Made by a program: the position numbers and the translations under genes | The notes under the pieces: model-generated | Told to the model about the DNA's origin: nothing | Database searches by the model: none | The model's input: only the letters and a program-made list of their open reading frames with translations | In this document: positions 1 through 12,700 of the stretch, one piece after another | Layout of the letters: each line of letters starts with the position of its first letter | Numbering within the stretch: the first letter of the stretch is position 1 | From: Ephydatia muelleri | Lineage: Eukaryota > Porifera > Demospongiae > Spongillida > Spongillidae | Direction of reading: 5' to 3' | Length of the DNA: 64,000 nt | NCBI GenBank assembly: GCA_013339895.1 | Contig: JABACO010000006.1 | Coordinates: 5,039,084 to 5,103,083, forward strand

Positions 1-525
1 CTCAATTTCGTCCTGTAAAAAAGAAAATAAAAATAGTACACTTCAGCCATTATTGTTTAGAGAATGATGCATAAGTGTTTTTCAATCATGTACATGATAA
101 AAAGTGAATTTCGCAGACAAATAACGCTGCTTGTGTGCCCAGAGATTTTCTGCAGAGGGGGAGGAGGTAGGAAAAGGAAGGGAGATGAGAAAAAAAGTGA
201 GAAGAGATACCATAGACACATAGCTTTAAGCTGCATAGGCCCTCAACAACTTGGTACTTAATTAGCGGTTAAATCGACCTGGCACACTCTAAGTGTGACT
301 GCATACTTCCTCTATGCACCAGGTCCTGTGTGAGGAGAAAAAGAAATGGGATGAGAGAGGAATGAGTGGGGGATACTAGTCAAATGAACATAAGAGACAT
401 GCTGATATATTGAGTGTACTCAATTTCGTACCTGTAAAATCAGCCAAAAAGTGAATTTCACAGACAAATATAAGCTTGGCGGCATCCGTTAATATTGCTT
501 GTGTGCCCTGTGTCTTTTTAGTCTC
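1..525. repeat. Diverged direct repeat pair, about 420 bp apart
   Basis: The window opens with CTCAATTTCGTCCTGTAAAA, followed by AAAAAGTGAATTTCGCAGAC and GCTTGTGTGCCC near 100-140. The same ordered words recur at about 419-515. This is an old direct duplication or two copies of one dispersed repeat. No gene is recognised here; the short open frame at 64-261 has no family features. Confidence 0.55.
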
Positions 526-769
526 GAGTGTCACTGTGTATTAGACACATAGCATTAGCAAGATAGCTACTTGTTGCTGTATATGATAAAAGCCATGCTC
601 ATGGAAGTTAAGGATTAGGAATAACTTACTGTTTTAGTGGTGTTGTATGGGCTGGATGTCTTTGTGTAGGTTTTAATGAAAAATCACGTATCTTGTAGGG
701 ACAGCATCTCTTTGTTATATCTTTACGCTGTCTGGCTTGTCTTTGTGTGCATGTCTTTTTGCGGTAAAA

Positions 770-1160
770 AGACGTGCCTACATTTCGTCATCTGAGGGTA
801 CATGTAAGTGCAAACACACTGACCTTAAATAAATTGAATCCCTGCAGTAGAAACACACAGTCGCCAAACCTTGTCTTAGAGGTGCATATACATACAGGTG
901 TATGTCATCTGAGGGTAAGTGCAAGCACACTGACCTATGAGAATACATGCATGGTCTCCAATCACCTTGGAGAGGTGTGCATCTACACCCTATAAGAATG
1001 CAATACATATATATCACCTGAGAGTAAGTGCAAACACACATGATACATGTACATTGACCTTAAATTAACACACAGATTCTCTCCAATAGAAACACATTGT
1101 CACCCAGTCTTCCTCCGAGAGTTGTGCATAAGTAAGAATGCACCTTTGAAACACACTGAA
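770..1160. repeat. Three degenerate tandem units of about 110-130 bp
   Basis: The ordered words CATCTGAGGGTA, AAGTGCAAACACACTGACC, a CTCCAATAGAAACACA-like word and AGAGGTGTGCAT recur three times, starting near 786, 906 and 1016. They form a decayed minisatellite-like array. The small open frames over it on both strands are by-products of the repeat. Confidence 0.6.
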
Positions 1161-3255
1161 AGAACAGTTTTACATCCTCCCCCTATTACTAGTACCCATG
1201 GGACCAGATGAACATAAATCTTGGTATATGGGTTTGCAACATGACCTGACGCAACTAGTTTAGAAACTTAGACTGCCAGAAAACATGTTATCGCTAAATC
1301 TAAGTGACCAACACACTCGTCAGTTCACCGTAGTCTGTTCATTGATTGCGAAGTAAGGAAGGAGCGTTTAATAGACCGAACTGAGTAGAGCGCTACCGGG
1401 GTAACGGTCATGAAACGATTAACTGCAAATAGTATTTTAATATTACCTGTACCTGTGATAATTAAATACAGCTACGAATCGTCGATATCAATCCTCACGC
1501 GACGCCAGTATAGAACTTACTCGCTTCTCTTTCCATGCCTCCAGAGGGTGTAAACACTATGTATAGAATTGTTATGCCCATACCATAGTACGGCTTCTAT
1601 ACCACTTATAGTATAGTACACGAATAACAAGTCTTAATTAGTACCTTGCACCACACCATACAGTTTATCCCGCCCATGATTCAGGAATCTATACAGGGGA
1701 CAGTAGAAGGAAAGATCCACCCCAATAGTATGACTGTTAGTTCAGTTGCATCAAGATCCTACCTGACCGATACTAGCAGACACTACAGTGATAGGGGAGA
1801 TCTAGTCGTTATGAAGTGGAGCCAAAATTCTTCCTACCTTGGCTCCGTATTCATCATGGCTCGTGCGATTGATTTCTACCATAGCTTGGGTAAGTGGTTC
1901 GTAGTTTTCTACAACCCATATCCAGAAATGAGCGGTCAAAAGGAAAGCTAATTAATTCGCGGTTTGCGAATCACCGAATATTCCCGTATAACTTCCCATA
2001 GACATGTATGGGGTACTTTAATACCAAGCACACCAGATTTTTCTCAGCATTTGCCAAAGGGGATTGTTAGTACACTACATTTGCCATGATTTTTAGTGGG
2101 GTCGCCGTATTTTTCCTATTTAAGGCGTCGCTTCCCTAGGATTGTCATAACATTGTCCTCCATGTACACGTAGTCAATGGGTGCGTTTTCTCATTACAAA
2201 TTCTATGACCATTTGTGTCAATACCTTTACGATTTGCCAATTTGCCAAAGGAAAAACATGTAGCTAGTACATCGAAGAACTATAATATATATTGAAAATT
2301 GGGTCTTTGTATTTAAAAATCGGCTTCCATAATTGAAAGAAGTATTCTATATCGAATCGGATTGTTGTCTCCGTCTCGTGCCCTCAAAATCGACTCACGC
2401 GCGGGACAAGGCAAATGAGTATCTCCCTAGCTGTACCAGTTTTATACAGTATGAAATCGGGCCTGAAATCGATTCTGCACGCCTCCTAGCGCTACGTAAC
2501 AAGGTTTGTTGCTACCAGTTGAGTAGCCTACATATAAATGTACGTTATCGTACCCATACGTTTCGGATCTTTTGTAAACATCGCCGGGCCCATTTCATAA
2601 TTGTATTGCTGTTAGGCTGTTACGTTGGTAGTTTATCTAAGTAACTGAAGTACAACTACTAGTATAGGTGTGGCCGGAGCTACTATTGGCACCAATAGTA
2701 ATACGGCTACATGCATGTGTTTTAATTCTAGAAAATGCGCACCGATTTATCGAGTATCAAAGAAGCTGATAGCAGCGTCAACGGCGTGGTAGCGTATTTT
2801 ATTCTGCTGTCTGGCGCTGCGTTGCAACATCCACCACCAGCAAAACGCCGTTGCAATCTTTCAGGTGAAATAAATATAAAATGCATGTGCAAGGCAATGA
2901 CTTACGTAGGCCTAGGCATTGCACATCTCTCAACTTGGTAATTGCAATAATGTCAGTCATTTCTTACCCTGCACTGCATGCTTTGTGTTTTATTGTAATA
3001 TTTAGCTACCTTGCGTACTTACATGTATATTCAGTTACCGCTGTGAAGGCACCGTAGCTAGTGTACTCATGTGAAGGCACCATAGTTATAAGGTGACTAT
3101 TTACAAATGGTTTATTGTGTCAGTGTGGTATGTAGCAGGCTTTGTCAATGTAATGTATGCACATGTGCATATGGACATATGTAGAAAGTTGGCAACGGAC
3201 TCAAACGGGAATGTTGTGCATGTGTTGTCGACTGCATCACAGTGAAACTTATTAG

Positions 3256-3312
3256 TGAACAATTTGAAATAAATCACAAGATGACCGCCAATGTATGGGC
3301 GATTACTCGATA
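3256..3312. repeat. Dispersed repeat, copy 1 (copy 2 at 8160-8215)
   Basis: The words CAATTTGAAATAAA, CAAGATGACCGCC and ATGTATGGGC occur in the same order and spacing here and at 8160-8215. This suggests two copies of an interspersed repeat, or a shared terminus of related elements flanking 3.3-8.2 kb. Confidence 0.5.
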
Positions 3313-3725
3313 TGACACAACACGCAAGCACTAAAACGCATCACACAGATCAAACAAACTGTCAGACATTCTCTGCAACCATTCTCTGCTACATGTACCA
3401 ATATAAAGGTCTTGTTGATAACAATGAATACAATAGTTCAAGGGATGGTATACAAATAGTGCATGCTCATACAAGTATGCATATCTGTGTATGTGTAAAC
3501 AATTAATTTTTTGTATGTTTGTATTGTATGTGTGTTACATATGGACAACATTTCAACAGCCCTTTGCTGCGGCAGAACACACATGGCTGAGTTATCTTGA
3601 GCCTGAATACCACAAATGCAACAGTGAAAAATGTGAAGCCAGAACAGAGTAAGGCTGTTTGTGTATGTGTGTGTGCGTTACCAGTGTGGTAAGGGAGTGG
3701 CTCAAATATGGCACTGATCTTGGTG

Positions 3726-3726
<1 letters not shown>

Positions 3727-3797
<71 letters not shown>

Positions 3798-3823
3798 CAA
3801 ACACACACACGCACCACACACAC
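3727..3823. repeat. (AC)n microsatellite
   Basis: Almost uninterrupted AC dinucleotide run. The long open frames over it, rich in Cys-Val or His-Thr, are artefacts. Confidence 0.95.
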
Positions 3824-4794
3824 ATGATGTGATATTGTGGTCAATTAGTTATGGCATGTGCAAATGGGAGGGGCTGTGTTTGTGTGTGTTGCCTACAAAT
3901 ACACATGCATGTACACACATGAGGCTTCTGTAACTTCTACTGTAGACAACTAAAACATATCTAGCAAATTAACCCTCCTTTCCCCCCTGATCTTGGTGAT
4001 AGACACACACACACACACATACACACACACAACAAGACACACAAGTACATACATGTACAAGCACACACACATATACACACAGTTTGGGGTGTGTATTGTG
4101 GGCGGGTCGATGTTACAGGGGGTCACGTGATATACTCTGCTGTGTAGTGTTGTTGCTGATGTGCTGATATCTTTGGGCAACCAAGTCCCCGATCCTTGAC
4201 TACGCGCCATACGCGAAACACACGTGTACGAAGCTTCTAAAATCACTAAAACATCCATAGAAAAGCAGGCCTTCATTCCATATTAGTGATTTGGTGCTTA
4301 TTGTGTAGTGTAGTGCTATTGTGCAGTGCCTCTAATACGGTGCTGTGCCTGTGACATAGTGCTATGGTGCAGTGGTTGTGAAATAGTCATGGTGCAGTGA
4401 CTGTGAAGTGGTGCTAAGGTCAGTGGTGTACAGTTGTAGGAAGCATGGGCCATTGCCACATTCTTATTTTTGTCAAAGTGGCCCCCCCCCCCCACCTTTT
4501 AATATCATCCTATGTGCTTGATGGTGCTGTATAGCCATGGTGCTGTGCTTGTGAAGTACATGTAGCTATGGGTCTGTGCTTTTGAAGAAAGTTTGGTGTA
4601 GTTGAATGTGAACACTAAGCTTACATGTACATGTATTACCATTCAGCTGCTAGGCTTATGTAAACTTTCCAGTGGCCCAGTCCTGCCATACACAAGTAGC
4701 AATAATATTCACTGCCACCATTTGCAAGGCTTCAGAGCTTAGAAGTAATAAATCAAGGGCATTGGAAAGTTTTCTATTGCTTTGCACTTTTCAA

Positions 4795-4946
4795 CACACA
4801 CATGCACACGCATGCACACACACATACACACATATGCACACACACATACACACATATGCACACACACATACACACATATGCACACACATATACACACATA
4901 TGCACACATGCACACGTGTATACATACATACACACATGCACACACA
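4795..4946. repeat. (ACACAT)-type microsatellite
   Basis: Imperfect repeat of ACACAT, ATGCACAC and ACACATAC words. The His-Thr-rich frames across it are not genes. Confidence 0.9.
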
Positions 4947-5263
4947 ATCAGTATGTACCGGTACAGAAATGGTGTGGGAACAAGTGTACGAAAAGGAAAG
5001 GTAAAAATTTATGTAACGTGAAATTTTTATAGTAATAAAATTATAACCTTACAAGCCTGATTTTGCTGGAGCTGTCCCATAGGTACATGTAAGATAAATA
5101 TAATATTCATTTGTGCAGCTCAGAGGTCAACAACAAAAGGGCATTGTTTGCTATGTAAACTGAGGTTATCCTAATCTGATGTTAGACATGTACATGTACC
5201 AAGTTCTAAGAAGCAAACACTATTGATGTACATGTAGTAGTACCTACATGTGCATGTATGTGG

Positions 5264-6414
5264 TAGGGTGTGTAACCGGTTATCAGGTTATTCGGGTTAT
5301 TCGGATATTCGCAAAAACCTATCCGTTCGAATAGCAACTTAGCATTACTCGGAAAAATCGATTAGTGAATTTTATCTATTCGAAATAACCGGTTTATGTT
5401 TCTCCATTCGGAGGTACTTAGGTATTCGTCGTCAGCATCGACAATTCGTCCATTATTCGAATATCTTTTTATAACGATATCCGGATATGATTTTCAATTG
5501 ATAATTAGAGTTATACTACGTCACTGTTGTTTTTACTATTTATACATACATAACGACATCGGAAGCAATCAATAATTGAGTAAATAGATAGTAATATAAT
5601 ACAAAATATTTAATGTGCATCAATTGGGGATACAAAATATACAGCGTGTACTAGCTCAGTGCTGTTATCGTCGTCTTCACGTAAGTTCATTAGTATATGC
5701 CACGAGTTGTTATATGTAGTAGCAATAAATTTATGTACCAGTACTAGTATTGCATTGTTTTATTGTACAGTGGTACCGAAGTGAACATATCTGAGTATTG
5801 CGCTAGCGAGTGAAACAGAATGACAGACTTCTCACCCACTTCAAGTAAGTATGCACGCTCTGTTTGAGTATGTGGAGGAATTAGAGAGCATTATTAATGG
5901 AAAATTTCATATGCATTTAGCGAGAACGGGAATGGAGTATTGTGGGATGATTGTAAGTGGAGTACGTGATTGTAGGTGATGTGGGGTGAGTTTATAATGG
6001 TGATGTCTGGTCTCCGTGGTTAGTGTTGGATACATTACTATGGATATGTACAAGTGCATGGTAAAGACATACAATTTATTAAACTCTATTTGGCAAACAC
6101 ATGCATGCTACTGTAGACCTTTGTGTCTCTGTGTTTTCAACTGACATGCATAGCTCTATTTTGGGTGCAAGACCAGGTGGATTTCTGTGCAGACATAAAT
6201 TATTCTGAGTGTGCACTCCACAAGCAAAATAACCTGAATAACCTAGGTATTCGGCAGGATATTTGGCAAAACCTATTCGGAAAAATCGATTTTGTTTTTT
6301 AAACTATTCGGAAAAATCGATTTTCAGATCCACAAAAACCTGAAAAATCGATTAGTGTTTTAAGAGTATTCGGAAAAATCGATTTTCATTATGCAGGGGA
6401 GGTTACACACCCTA
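5264..6414. mobile_element. Complete non-autonomous hAT-like element with 8-bp TSD
   Basis: The element starts TAGGGTGTGTAACC and ends GGTTACACACCCTA, a perfect terminal inverted repeat. It is flanked on both sides by the same 8 bp, GTATGTGG, at 5256-5263 and 6415-6422. An 8-bp target duplication is the hAT signature. No transposase frame is visible in the 1,151-bp interior. A motif close to CGGAAAAATCGATT is reiterated near both ends (about 5349 once, and four times across 6278-6384), which looks like subterminal transposase binding sites. The intact target duplication argues for fairly recent insertion. Confidence 0.88.
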
Positions 6415-6422
6415 GTATGTGG

Positions 6423-7225
6423 CATGGGCCTTTTGTGCCTGATGCCATAAACTTTACAATCAAGTACATGTACATGATGGGAGGGGGGTGGAGTGTGCTT
6501 TGGGCCTCATGCAAAACCTTTGGTTAGTGGTAGAGGCATTTACATCTGATGCATAAAGTCCTGGTACTTTTTTTCTAGGGTTCAATATCAAGAGTTGTGT
6601 TAAAAGTCTGTTTGGAACTGTTTCTATGGAGATGAGGCGAAATATTACTCGAGGACACTCCTGTATCTGGTTGTGTACTGGGGAGAGCAGCACCAGGATC
6701 CCAATGCTGAGACTGACCATCCGGAGTGTTCAACACCTCCAGGGATATCCACCTTAGGCTCAACAAATTTACTTAAATACCCCTACGTTCCACTGTACTC
6801 AGCTGGCATGCACTTCTTCATCAAGCAAACCAGATGGGCAGGTGTGTTGAGTGTACGAAAGGCAGGCAGTTCTAGCAATGGAGGCCTACAAATAATGCTG
6901 CCACTGTTCCACTCACCCCTCTTCCACTTCAAAGTTGGGACGCCACTCGCATCTAAGAACTTCCGCTTCACCTTCCTATCCCTGGTATGGTGGAGCAATG
7001 TGGCTACAATCCAGCCAAATACAACACTCGCATTGGTGCAGCCACTTACAGTAACTGCTGACACCATTCAGAAGTACATATGGTGCAGCCACACTCATTG
7101 TTAGTAATAGCAATAGCAGAAGAGGACAAATTGTGTATGTTTTTAAAAATGCACATTACATGTTTGCACTAACCACACACTGTGCAGATACAGGGGAGGG
7201 GTTTGGGCCTGTGCCAGCAAGCATT
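6423..7225. other. Unassigned stretch with overlapping open frames
   Basis: Open frames on both strands over 6460-7104 (up to 143 codons) lack recognisable domains or convincing splice sites. It could be a decayed exon or repeat. I do not call a gene. Confidence 0.3.
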
Positions 7226-7239
7226 GGCATAACATAGAA

Positions 7240-7270
<31 letters not shown>
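7240..7270 (+). repeat. Poly-G run of 31 bp
   Basis: Uninterrupted G31. It follows CATTGGCATAACATAG, which loosely resembles a decayed hAT terminus of the CAGTGGCGTA type. A poly-C run of about 25 bp lies at 7849-7873 in mirror orientation. Confidence 0.9.
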
Positions 7271-7273
<3 letters not shown>

Positions 7274-7848
7274 TAGTATGCTTTTAACCTGATGCAGAGG
7301 CTTTGGCCTAGTGATAGACTGATCAGCGCTACAGAGTTTACACAAAACTTTTCTTTAAAAGAAAAAAAATGAAAGCATTGGGATAGTGCTATTCCATTGA
7401 AGCCCCACGAAGGTGATTTGCATTAAAATTAAAGCGTTTTACGTGTAGTTACTGACTCTGGCCTGGCCATACACATGTATGCAGACAAAGATTCAAAATA
7501 CGGCACGTGCAGATTTGATGTTAATCGATCTAGGTAGGGCTGAAATGCCTACGTAGGTCACAACTGTACTGAAAAGTGCCATTTGCAAATATCTATGTTT
7601 TGTATCAGTGCACGTGCCTATTAGCCTTCGCGCTTCATTCATCGAGCTGCAAGCAGGCTAAACGAACACGATAAGGAACACACTATATAGGTCAAAAGTG
7701 TCCATGACGATCGACATCATAGTGTCCCTCTTGGCAGTCGAGACCTACGGTACTAGTCTGCATGGGACTATCGTACTTTTGTATCAGGCCAGAAGCTGGC
7801 AGTAACCATATCGGGCTCTCCCTCGCTCTTTCGTATCGAAACGCTCGG

Positions 7849-7873
7849 CCCCCCCCCCCCCCCCCCCCCCCCC
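7849..7873 (+). repeat. Poly-C run of about 25 bp
   Basis: Uninterrupted C run, opposite in polarity to the G31 at 7240-7270. The two runs bracket about 580 bp without a recognisable gene. Confidence 0.9.
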
Positions 7874-8599
7874 ACATTGTCCGGTTATTAACAGCCTATT
7901 AGTATTATAGTTAAGTTCTATATTAAGCTAAATTAACTTACTGTGCATATATTTATTCACCATTTTGTTCAATGAAATCAATATTAGTTGAAGGATGACG
8001 CAAGGCATTAGGCAATGACATATTTTGATGAATAAATTATGCGCGGTATAAATTAATTTTTTGTCTTGATTTAGTTCAAGAATGGTTAATGGAATAATTT
8101 TTTTAAGACATATGTCATGATCAGACCGATTTATAGGACAATTTACAAGTGTTTAAAATTCAATTTGAAATAAAAGCAAGATGACCGCCTATGTATGGGC
8201 CATTTCTGGATATGCGTAAATAAGGGATTTCGTATATTCTCGCAATTATCAAATATTATTTGACAAATGCTGTGCTTAATTGGTGCCTACAATTCATACA
8301 TAACCAATGTTATACATTTTATTTCTCTCATAGCTTGTCTGTAAGTGCATTTTTATATGTGTATCAGTACATGAGTGCTAGCCATGCAGCAATTACGATG
8401 GTTCATGTCGAAAGCTTTCATAGAACATATACTGACATGTGTGTACACTGGAACACATGGTTGGGATTTCATTTTTAACCGAACACTATAGCTAGATGAG
8501 CCAACATCGCTTGCGCGTCCTAATACCAGTTCAGATACTCATTTGATACTTATTTTGGCTTTAAGCTTTCTCACCTTGTTTTTTCCGCTACTGAGCAAC

Positions 8600-9710
8600 T
8601 TTCTTGTTTTCTTCAAACGAAGAATGTTTCATTGCGAGAGGCACTTCGTCAAGCCGCCGCAGCGGTAAGGTTTTTCGAACGGAATCGATCGGATGAAGCA
8701 TTTTGTTATTTTTATAAACAAGTTGTGGAGGAGTCAAAGAATTTTACTGAACCACCAACTCTTCCTCGTATTAGACGTATACAGTATGACAGTGATTCTG
8801 ACCCGCACTTCCATCAAACACCTGATGACTATTATAGACAGATGTATTTTGAAGTCATTGATGTCATAAAAAGTGAAATTGCACGGCGTTTTGACCAAGG
8901 TTCCTTAGGGCTACTACTAGACATTGAGAGTATATTGCTGAAGCAGCAAACTTTCAACAAGGACAGGAACAGATTAGCATGAAAGACTGTGTACTACAAT
9001 TTTACACCAAGGATGTAGACAGTATGAAATTGATAACGCAATTAAACCTAATTCCTGATTTTGTAACAGAAATGAAAAAAAAAAAAAAGAGATTACTAAT
9101 TTGAAAACACTAGCCGCCGGGTCTCCTGAAGGGGTCAGAATTATCACGAGCACTGTTTTCAGAGGTAGTGAAGCACACAAAAATACATTTTACAGTTCCT
9201 GTATCAACAGCAACAGCAGAACGGTCCTTTTCTACTCTAAGAAGGATTAAAACATACCTAAGGTCAACCATGACTCAGGAAAGACTTAACAATGTAATGA
9301 TATTAAATGGACATAAGGAGCGAACAGATGCGTTAGGCTTAATGGCTGTAGCGAAAGACTTTTCACAAGCCAATGATCGTCGAAGAAATTTTTTTGGCAG
9401 CTTTTGAATTTATATACTTCCCTATAGTGCATTCGATGTTAAAATCATACTGTTAATTGTGCGTATACACGTACATTTACACTCGTATCACGTGCGCGAG
9501 TACATGTACATGTGAATGTTTTATATTTTATACAACGGAAGATATTAAAGCTTAGCGCTACCAGCAATAAGGTTTCAAGTTTGCTTTAGTAAAAGGTTCA
9601 CTAATACTGCTTCAGAATGTCTTTTGCAAGGCATACATGTACAGAGATTTCGATTTCCACACCCACTTATGAATAATTAATTTCAGCCCCCCACTGTTCC
9701 TACGCCACTG
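8600..9710 (+). pseudogene. hAT transposase relic, C-terminal half, with right terminus
   Basis: The frame over 8632-8982 carries a block reminiscent of the ZMYM/TTF-type hAT transposase core (RNRSDEAFCYFYKQV ... PRIRRIQYD ... DDYYRQMYFEVID). A shifted frame at 9168-9407 carries the hAT dimerisation motif (STATAERSFSTLRRIKTYLR ... QERLNNVMIL). The two parts are separated by at least one frameshift and several stops near 8985-9165, and the N-terminal half is missing, so it is a dead copy. The right end, read inward on the - strand, is CAGTGGCGTAGGAACAGTGG at 9710, a typical hAT terminus. A matching intact left end was not found; the GC-run sequence near 7222 is a possible decayed one. The element ends one base before the start codon of receptor A. 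Confidence 0.75.
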
Positions 9711-9711
9711 G

Positions 9712-9754
9712 ATGTTGGTCATGTTTCCATTCGTGGCGGCCCTGCTATTGACAG
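9712..9754 (+). CDS. Receptor A exon 1: signal peptide
   Basis: The ATG at 9712 opens 14 codons that read as a hydrophobic signal peptide, ended by a GTGAAT donor. The acceptor at 9814-9815 is preferred over AG 9808-9809 because it matches the junction in receptor B. The ATG lies one base after a hAT terminus, so the 5' UTR and promoter probably lie in transposon sequence. This exon has no counterpart in receptor B. Confidence 0.65.
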
Positions 9755-12700
9755 GTGAATAGAAACGTAACTCTCATCAAGACCTTTCCTTGCTTCATCT
9801 TTTCCTTAGGTTTAGCCAATTCTCAGGGATCAGGCGTCGTGAACCCGTATTCTAACCCGGCGTCAGGGTACGTGTTCTCTTACGACTTGAATCAGCCGGG
9901 GCCCATGATAACATGTATCGGATCTTCAAATACTTCGGGCACTCCGTTTCAACAGAACACGCTATGGAGTCTTATGAATAGCACTGGCACCATACAGACC
10001 ATTGTATCGTCCTCTATATTTGCGTTGAGCCAAGAGCCATCGCCCGTAGGGGGCTTTGGGCAAACCTACTTGACCCTATTGAACGTGACCAATACTCTCG
10101 ATGGAGCTACTATATCATGCGGTATTTTTGTTTTGGGCGTACTTAGGCAGATAGCATCGTTCACAGTTAAAATCTACAGTAAGTGTGTCTTAAAGACAAC
10201 AGTCTTTGTTAGTATCATATATGCGCTTTGATTTCAGGGGCTCCCGTGCTCAAGACAGTGGGAACAGTCAATGGATTGAAGGACGGTTCAGTTACTTTCC
10301 AGATTAGAGATGCACTCTCTCTTCCCCCATACCCAACTCCTACACTCACCATTACTGGGAATGGCACATTGGTCTTAGCTCAGATGCAATACAACCATCC
10401 TAACCTGACACTGAGTAGACTGACAGAATCCAACAGTGGAAGCTATGTGCTGACTGCTGAAAACTTGAGATTGAATGGAATGTTTCTTGGGGCATCGAAT
10501 GGCACATTCACCCTGAATGTTCAATGTAAATGTGCACTGCAATTTAATAGCAACATTTGTATTTATTGAGTACTGATTTCTTTGTATAGTTGCTCCAGTG
10601 ATAACAGCAGGTGGATCTCAAGTTGTAGCAGTGCAAGGACAGCCTTTCCCGGTGTCTCTCCAGTGTGGTACAAACCTGAGAGGTAACCCATTTCCTACTG
10701 TTCAGTGGAAGAGCAGCAATGGGACTGTGGTGACCAGTGGTGGGAGATATTCTATGGACAATGGCCCTTCCAATGTCCAGCTAAACATATCAAATGTTGA
10801 CTGGAACAGTAATGGAACATGGATGTGCATATTATCTAATGGAATACTTTCTTCCGTAGTGGTGAACATGTCATTGTTTGTTCTTGGTAAGGATCTTTCT
10901 TTCCTAAAGCTGGATGTATTGCAGTTTACCATTTCTTCTCATAGTGCCACCATCTCCTCCACCAAATGTGACCAATGGCCTCCTCCCTCTCACAACCCCC
11001 AAATCCCAGGTGTCTGTGAGTTGGCAAGTTCCAACAAGTAGTGGGGTCCCTCCAGTATCAGTGTACAGAGTTGCAGCAGTATCAGCTCGTGACCCGACGA
11101 ACCACACAACCAGCTGGCCAGCAAACCAGACATTTGCTATCATTGACATGCTAAAGGCTGGCCTCAATTACACCATCACGGTGTATGCTGTCAGTATCAT
11201 AGGGACCACAGAAGCTGTGAGCAGTCCAAGTGACATGGTGATCCTTAGCACAGCCCCTGATGGTGAGAACATGTGGCTGTGTAGTTCAGTGGGCACTTAT
11301 TAATTGTGTTCTCCACTTCAGTACCAACTGTGATATGCAGTCCACTAGCTGCTAGTTTGGGCACAGTCAAAGTCTCATGGATCATTAGCTATGATGGTGG
11401 GAGACCAGTGACAACCATTCGGATTGGATACACACAAGCTGGCACAGGTGGAATTGGGTTTGAAGATACCCAAGCTGTTGTCTCACCTGATGCCACATCA
11501 GCTATTATTATGCGACAGTTTTTAGCCACTTCTTCATATGCATTTCAAGTCAATGTCACAAATGAGGTTGGCACCAGTACAAGTCTCTGTGGGCAAGTTA
11601 CCATTAGTGAAGGTAAAGTGGTATTTGTACATGTATTAAGCCTGTGCATATCATTCTCTGCCATGCAGGAATTCCTCTTACTCCTAAAATATATACCCCT
11701 TTCACCTATGGACCCAAATCGGTTGACCTGATGTTAAGAGTCCCATCTTCAGGAGCCGGAACAACTGGTTCATTTGCATTCACTGTGGTATCATCTGATC
11801 CCTATGTGAACCAATCCTTTCCATTCCCAAGCTATGTTAGTGGTACAAAGGTCACCGTAATGGTCACTGGTCTACAAGATGGGGTCACGTATTTATTCAG
11901 TGTATATGCCAGTAATGTGTATGGCATCTCTGACCCTGCCGGCATAAAGGTGCCACCAAAATGTGAGTCTCATGAATTTAAATCTTGTGTGTCTATTCTG
12001 TCTTAATGGAGAGTGGGGAAGCATATGATTGCTCTGAGGGAGAGGGCTACTGGGGTGGGGGGGGTTGATGACAACTAACATAATGATAGGGATGAAGTAC
12101 ATGTAGATCATGCAGTGACAAAGAATTAATTAATTTGTACAGTCATCACTAGCAGGTGTGCATGTAGTGAGTGAGGTGTTGAGAGGCATAACTGGTGACA
12201 CTGTCCTACCTTTTTCTCTAAGTTTTATTATCGTTGCGGTTACTTATACAGCATCTACACCACCGACATCGCCATCCACTGCAGGTAGAAATTTGATTTG
12301 TTTGATGGCGGGAAAAATAATATTTTGCAACTCTTGCAGCTCAGAATGGCAGCAGTACAGGAGCGATTGCTGGAGGGGTTCTTGGAGCCATTATTGGACT
12401 TCTTGTTCTGGCCATTGTCATTGTAGTTATCGTCCTTTTACTTCGCCGCAGAGGTTAGTGTGGAGGCTAAGTGGTGAGTGTGGAGGGTAGGTGGTGCTGG
12501 TGGTGGTGAGTGGGGTCAGGTGGTGCTGGTGGTGGTGAGTGGAGTCAGATGGTGCTGGTGGTGGTGAGTGTGGTCAGGTGGTGCTGGTGGTGGTGAGTGG
12601 GGTCAGGTGGTGCTGGTTGTGGTGAGTGTGGTCAGGTGATGCTGGTGGTGATGAGTGGGGTCAGGTGGTGCTGGTGGTGGTGAGTGGGGTCAGGTGGTGC

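Larger units (their letters stand above)
1161..5255. other. Intergenic stretch with no recognised gene; CA-rich microsatellites
   Basis: Open frames of 100-113 codons (1646-1951, 2333-2644) show no domain, repeat or splice context that I recognise. CA/GT microsatellites occupy 3727-3823, about 4001-4080 and 4795-4946 (the last an ACACAT-type hexamer mix). A segment at about 3256-3310 recurs at 8160-8215. Confidence 0.5.

Noticed and set aside
6673-7104. A 143-codon open frame as a host gene
   Set aside because: No domain, no splice context, and an equally long frame on the other strand.
10702-11167. Antisense frames within the receptor A exons, and 28,861-29,308 within receptor B
   Set aside because: Mirror shadows of the coding strand, identical in both paralogues because the coding sequence is.
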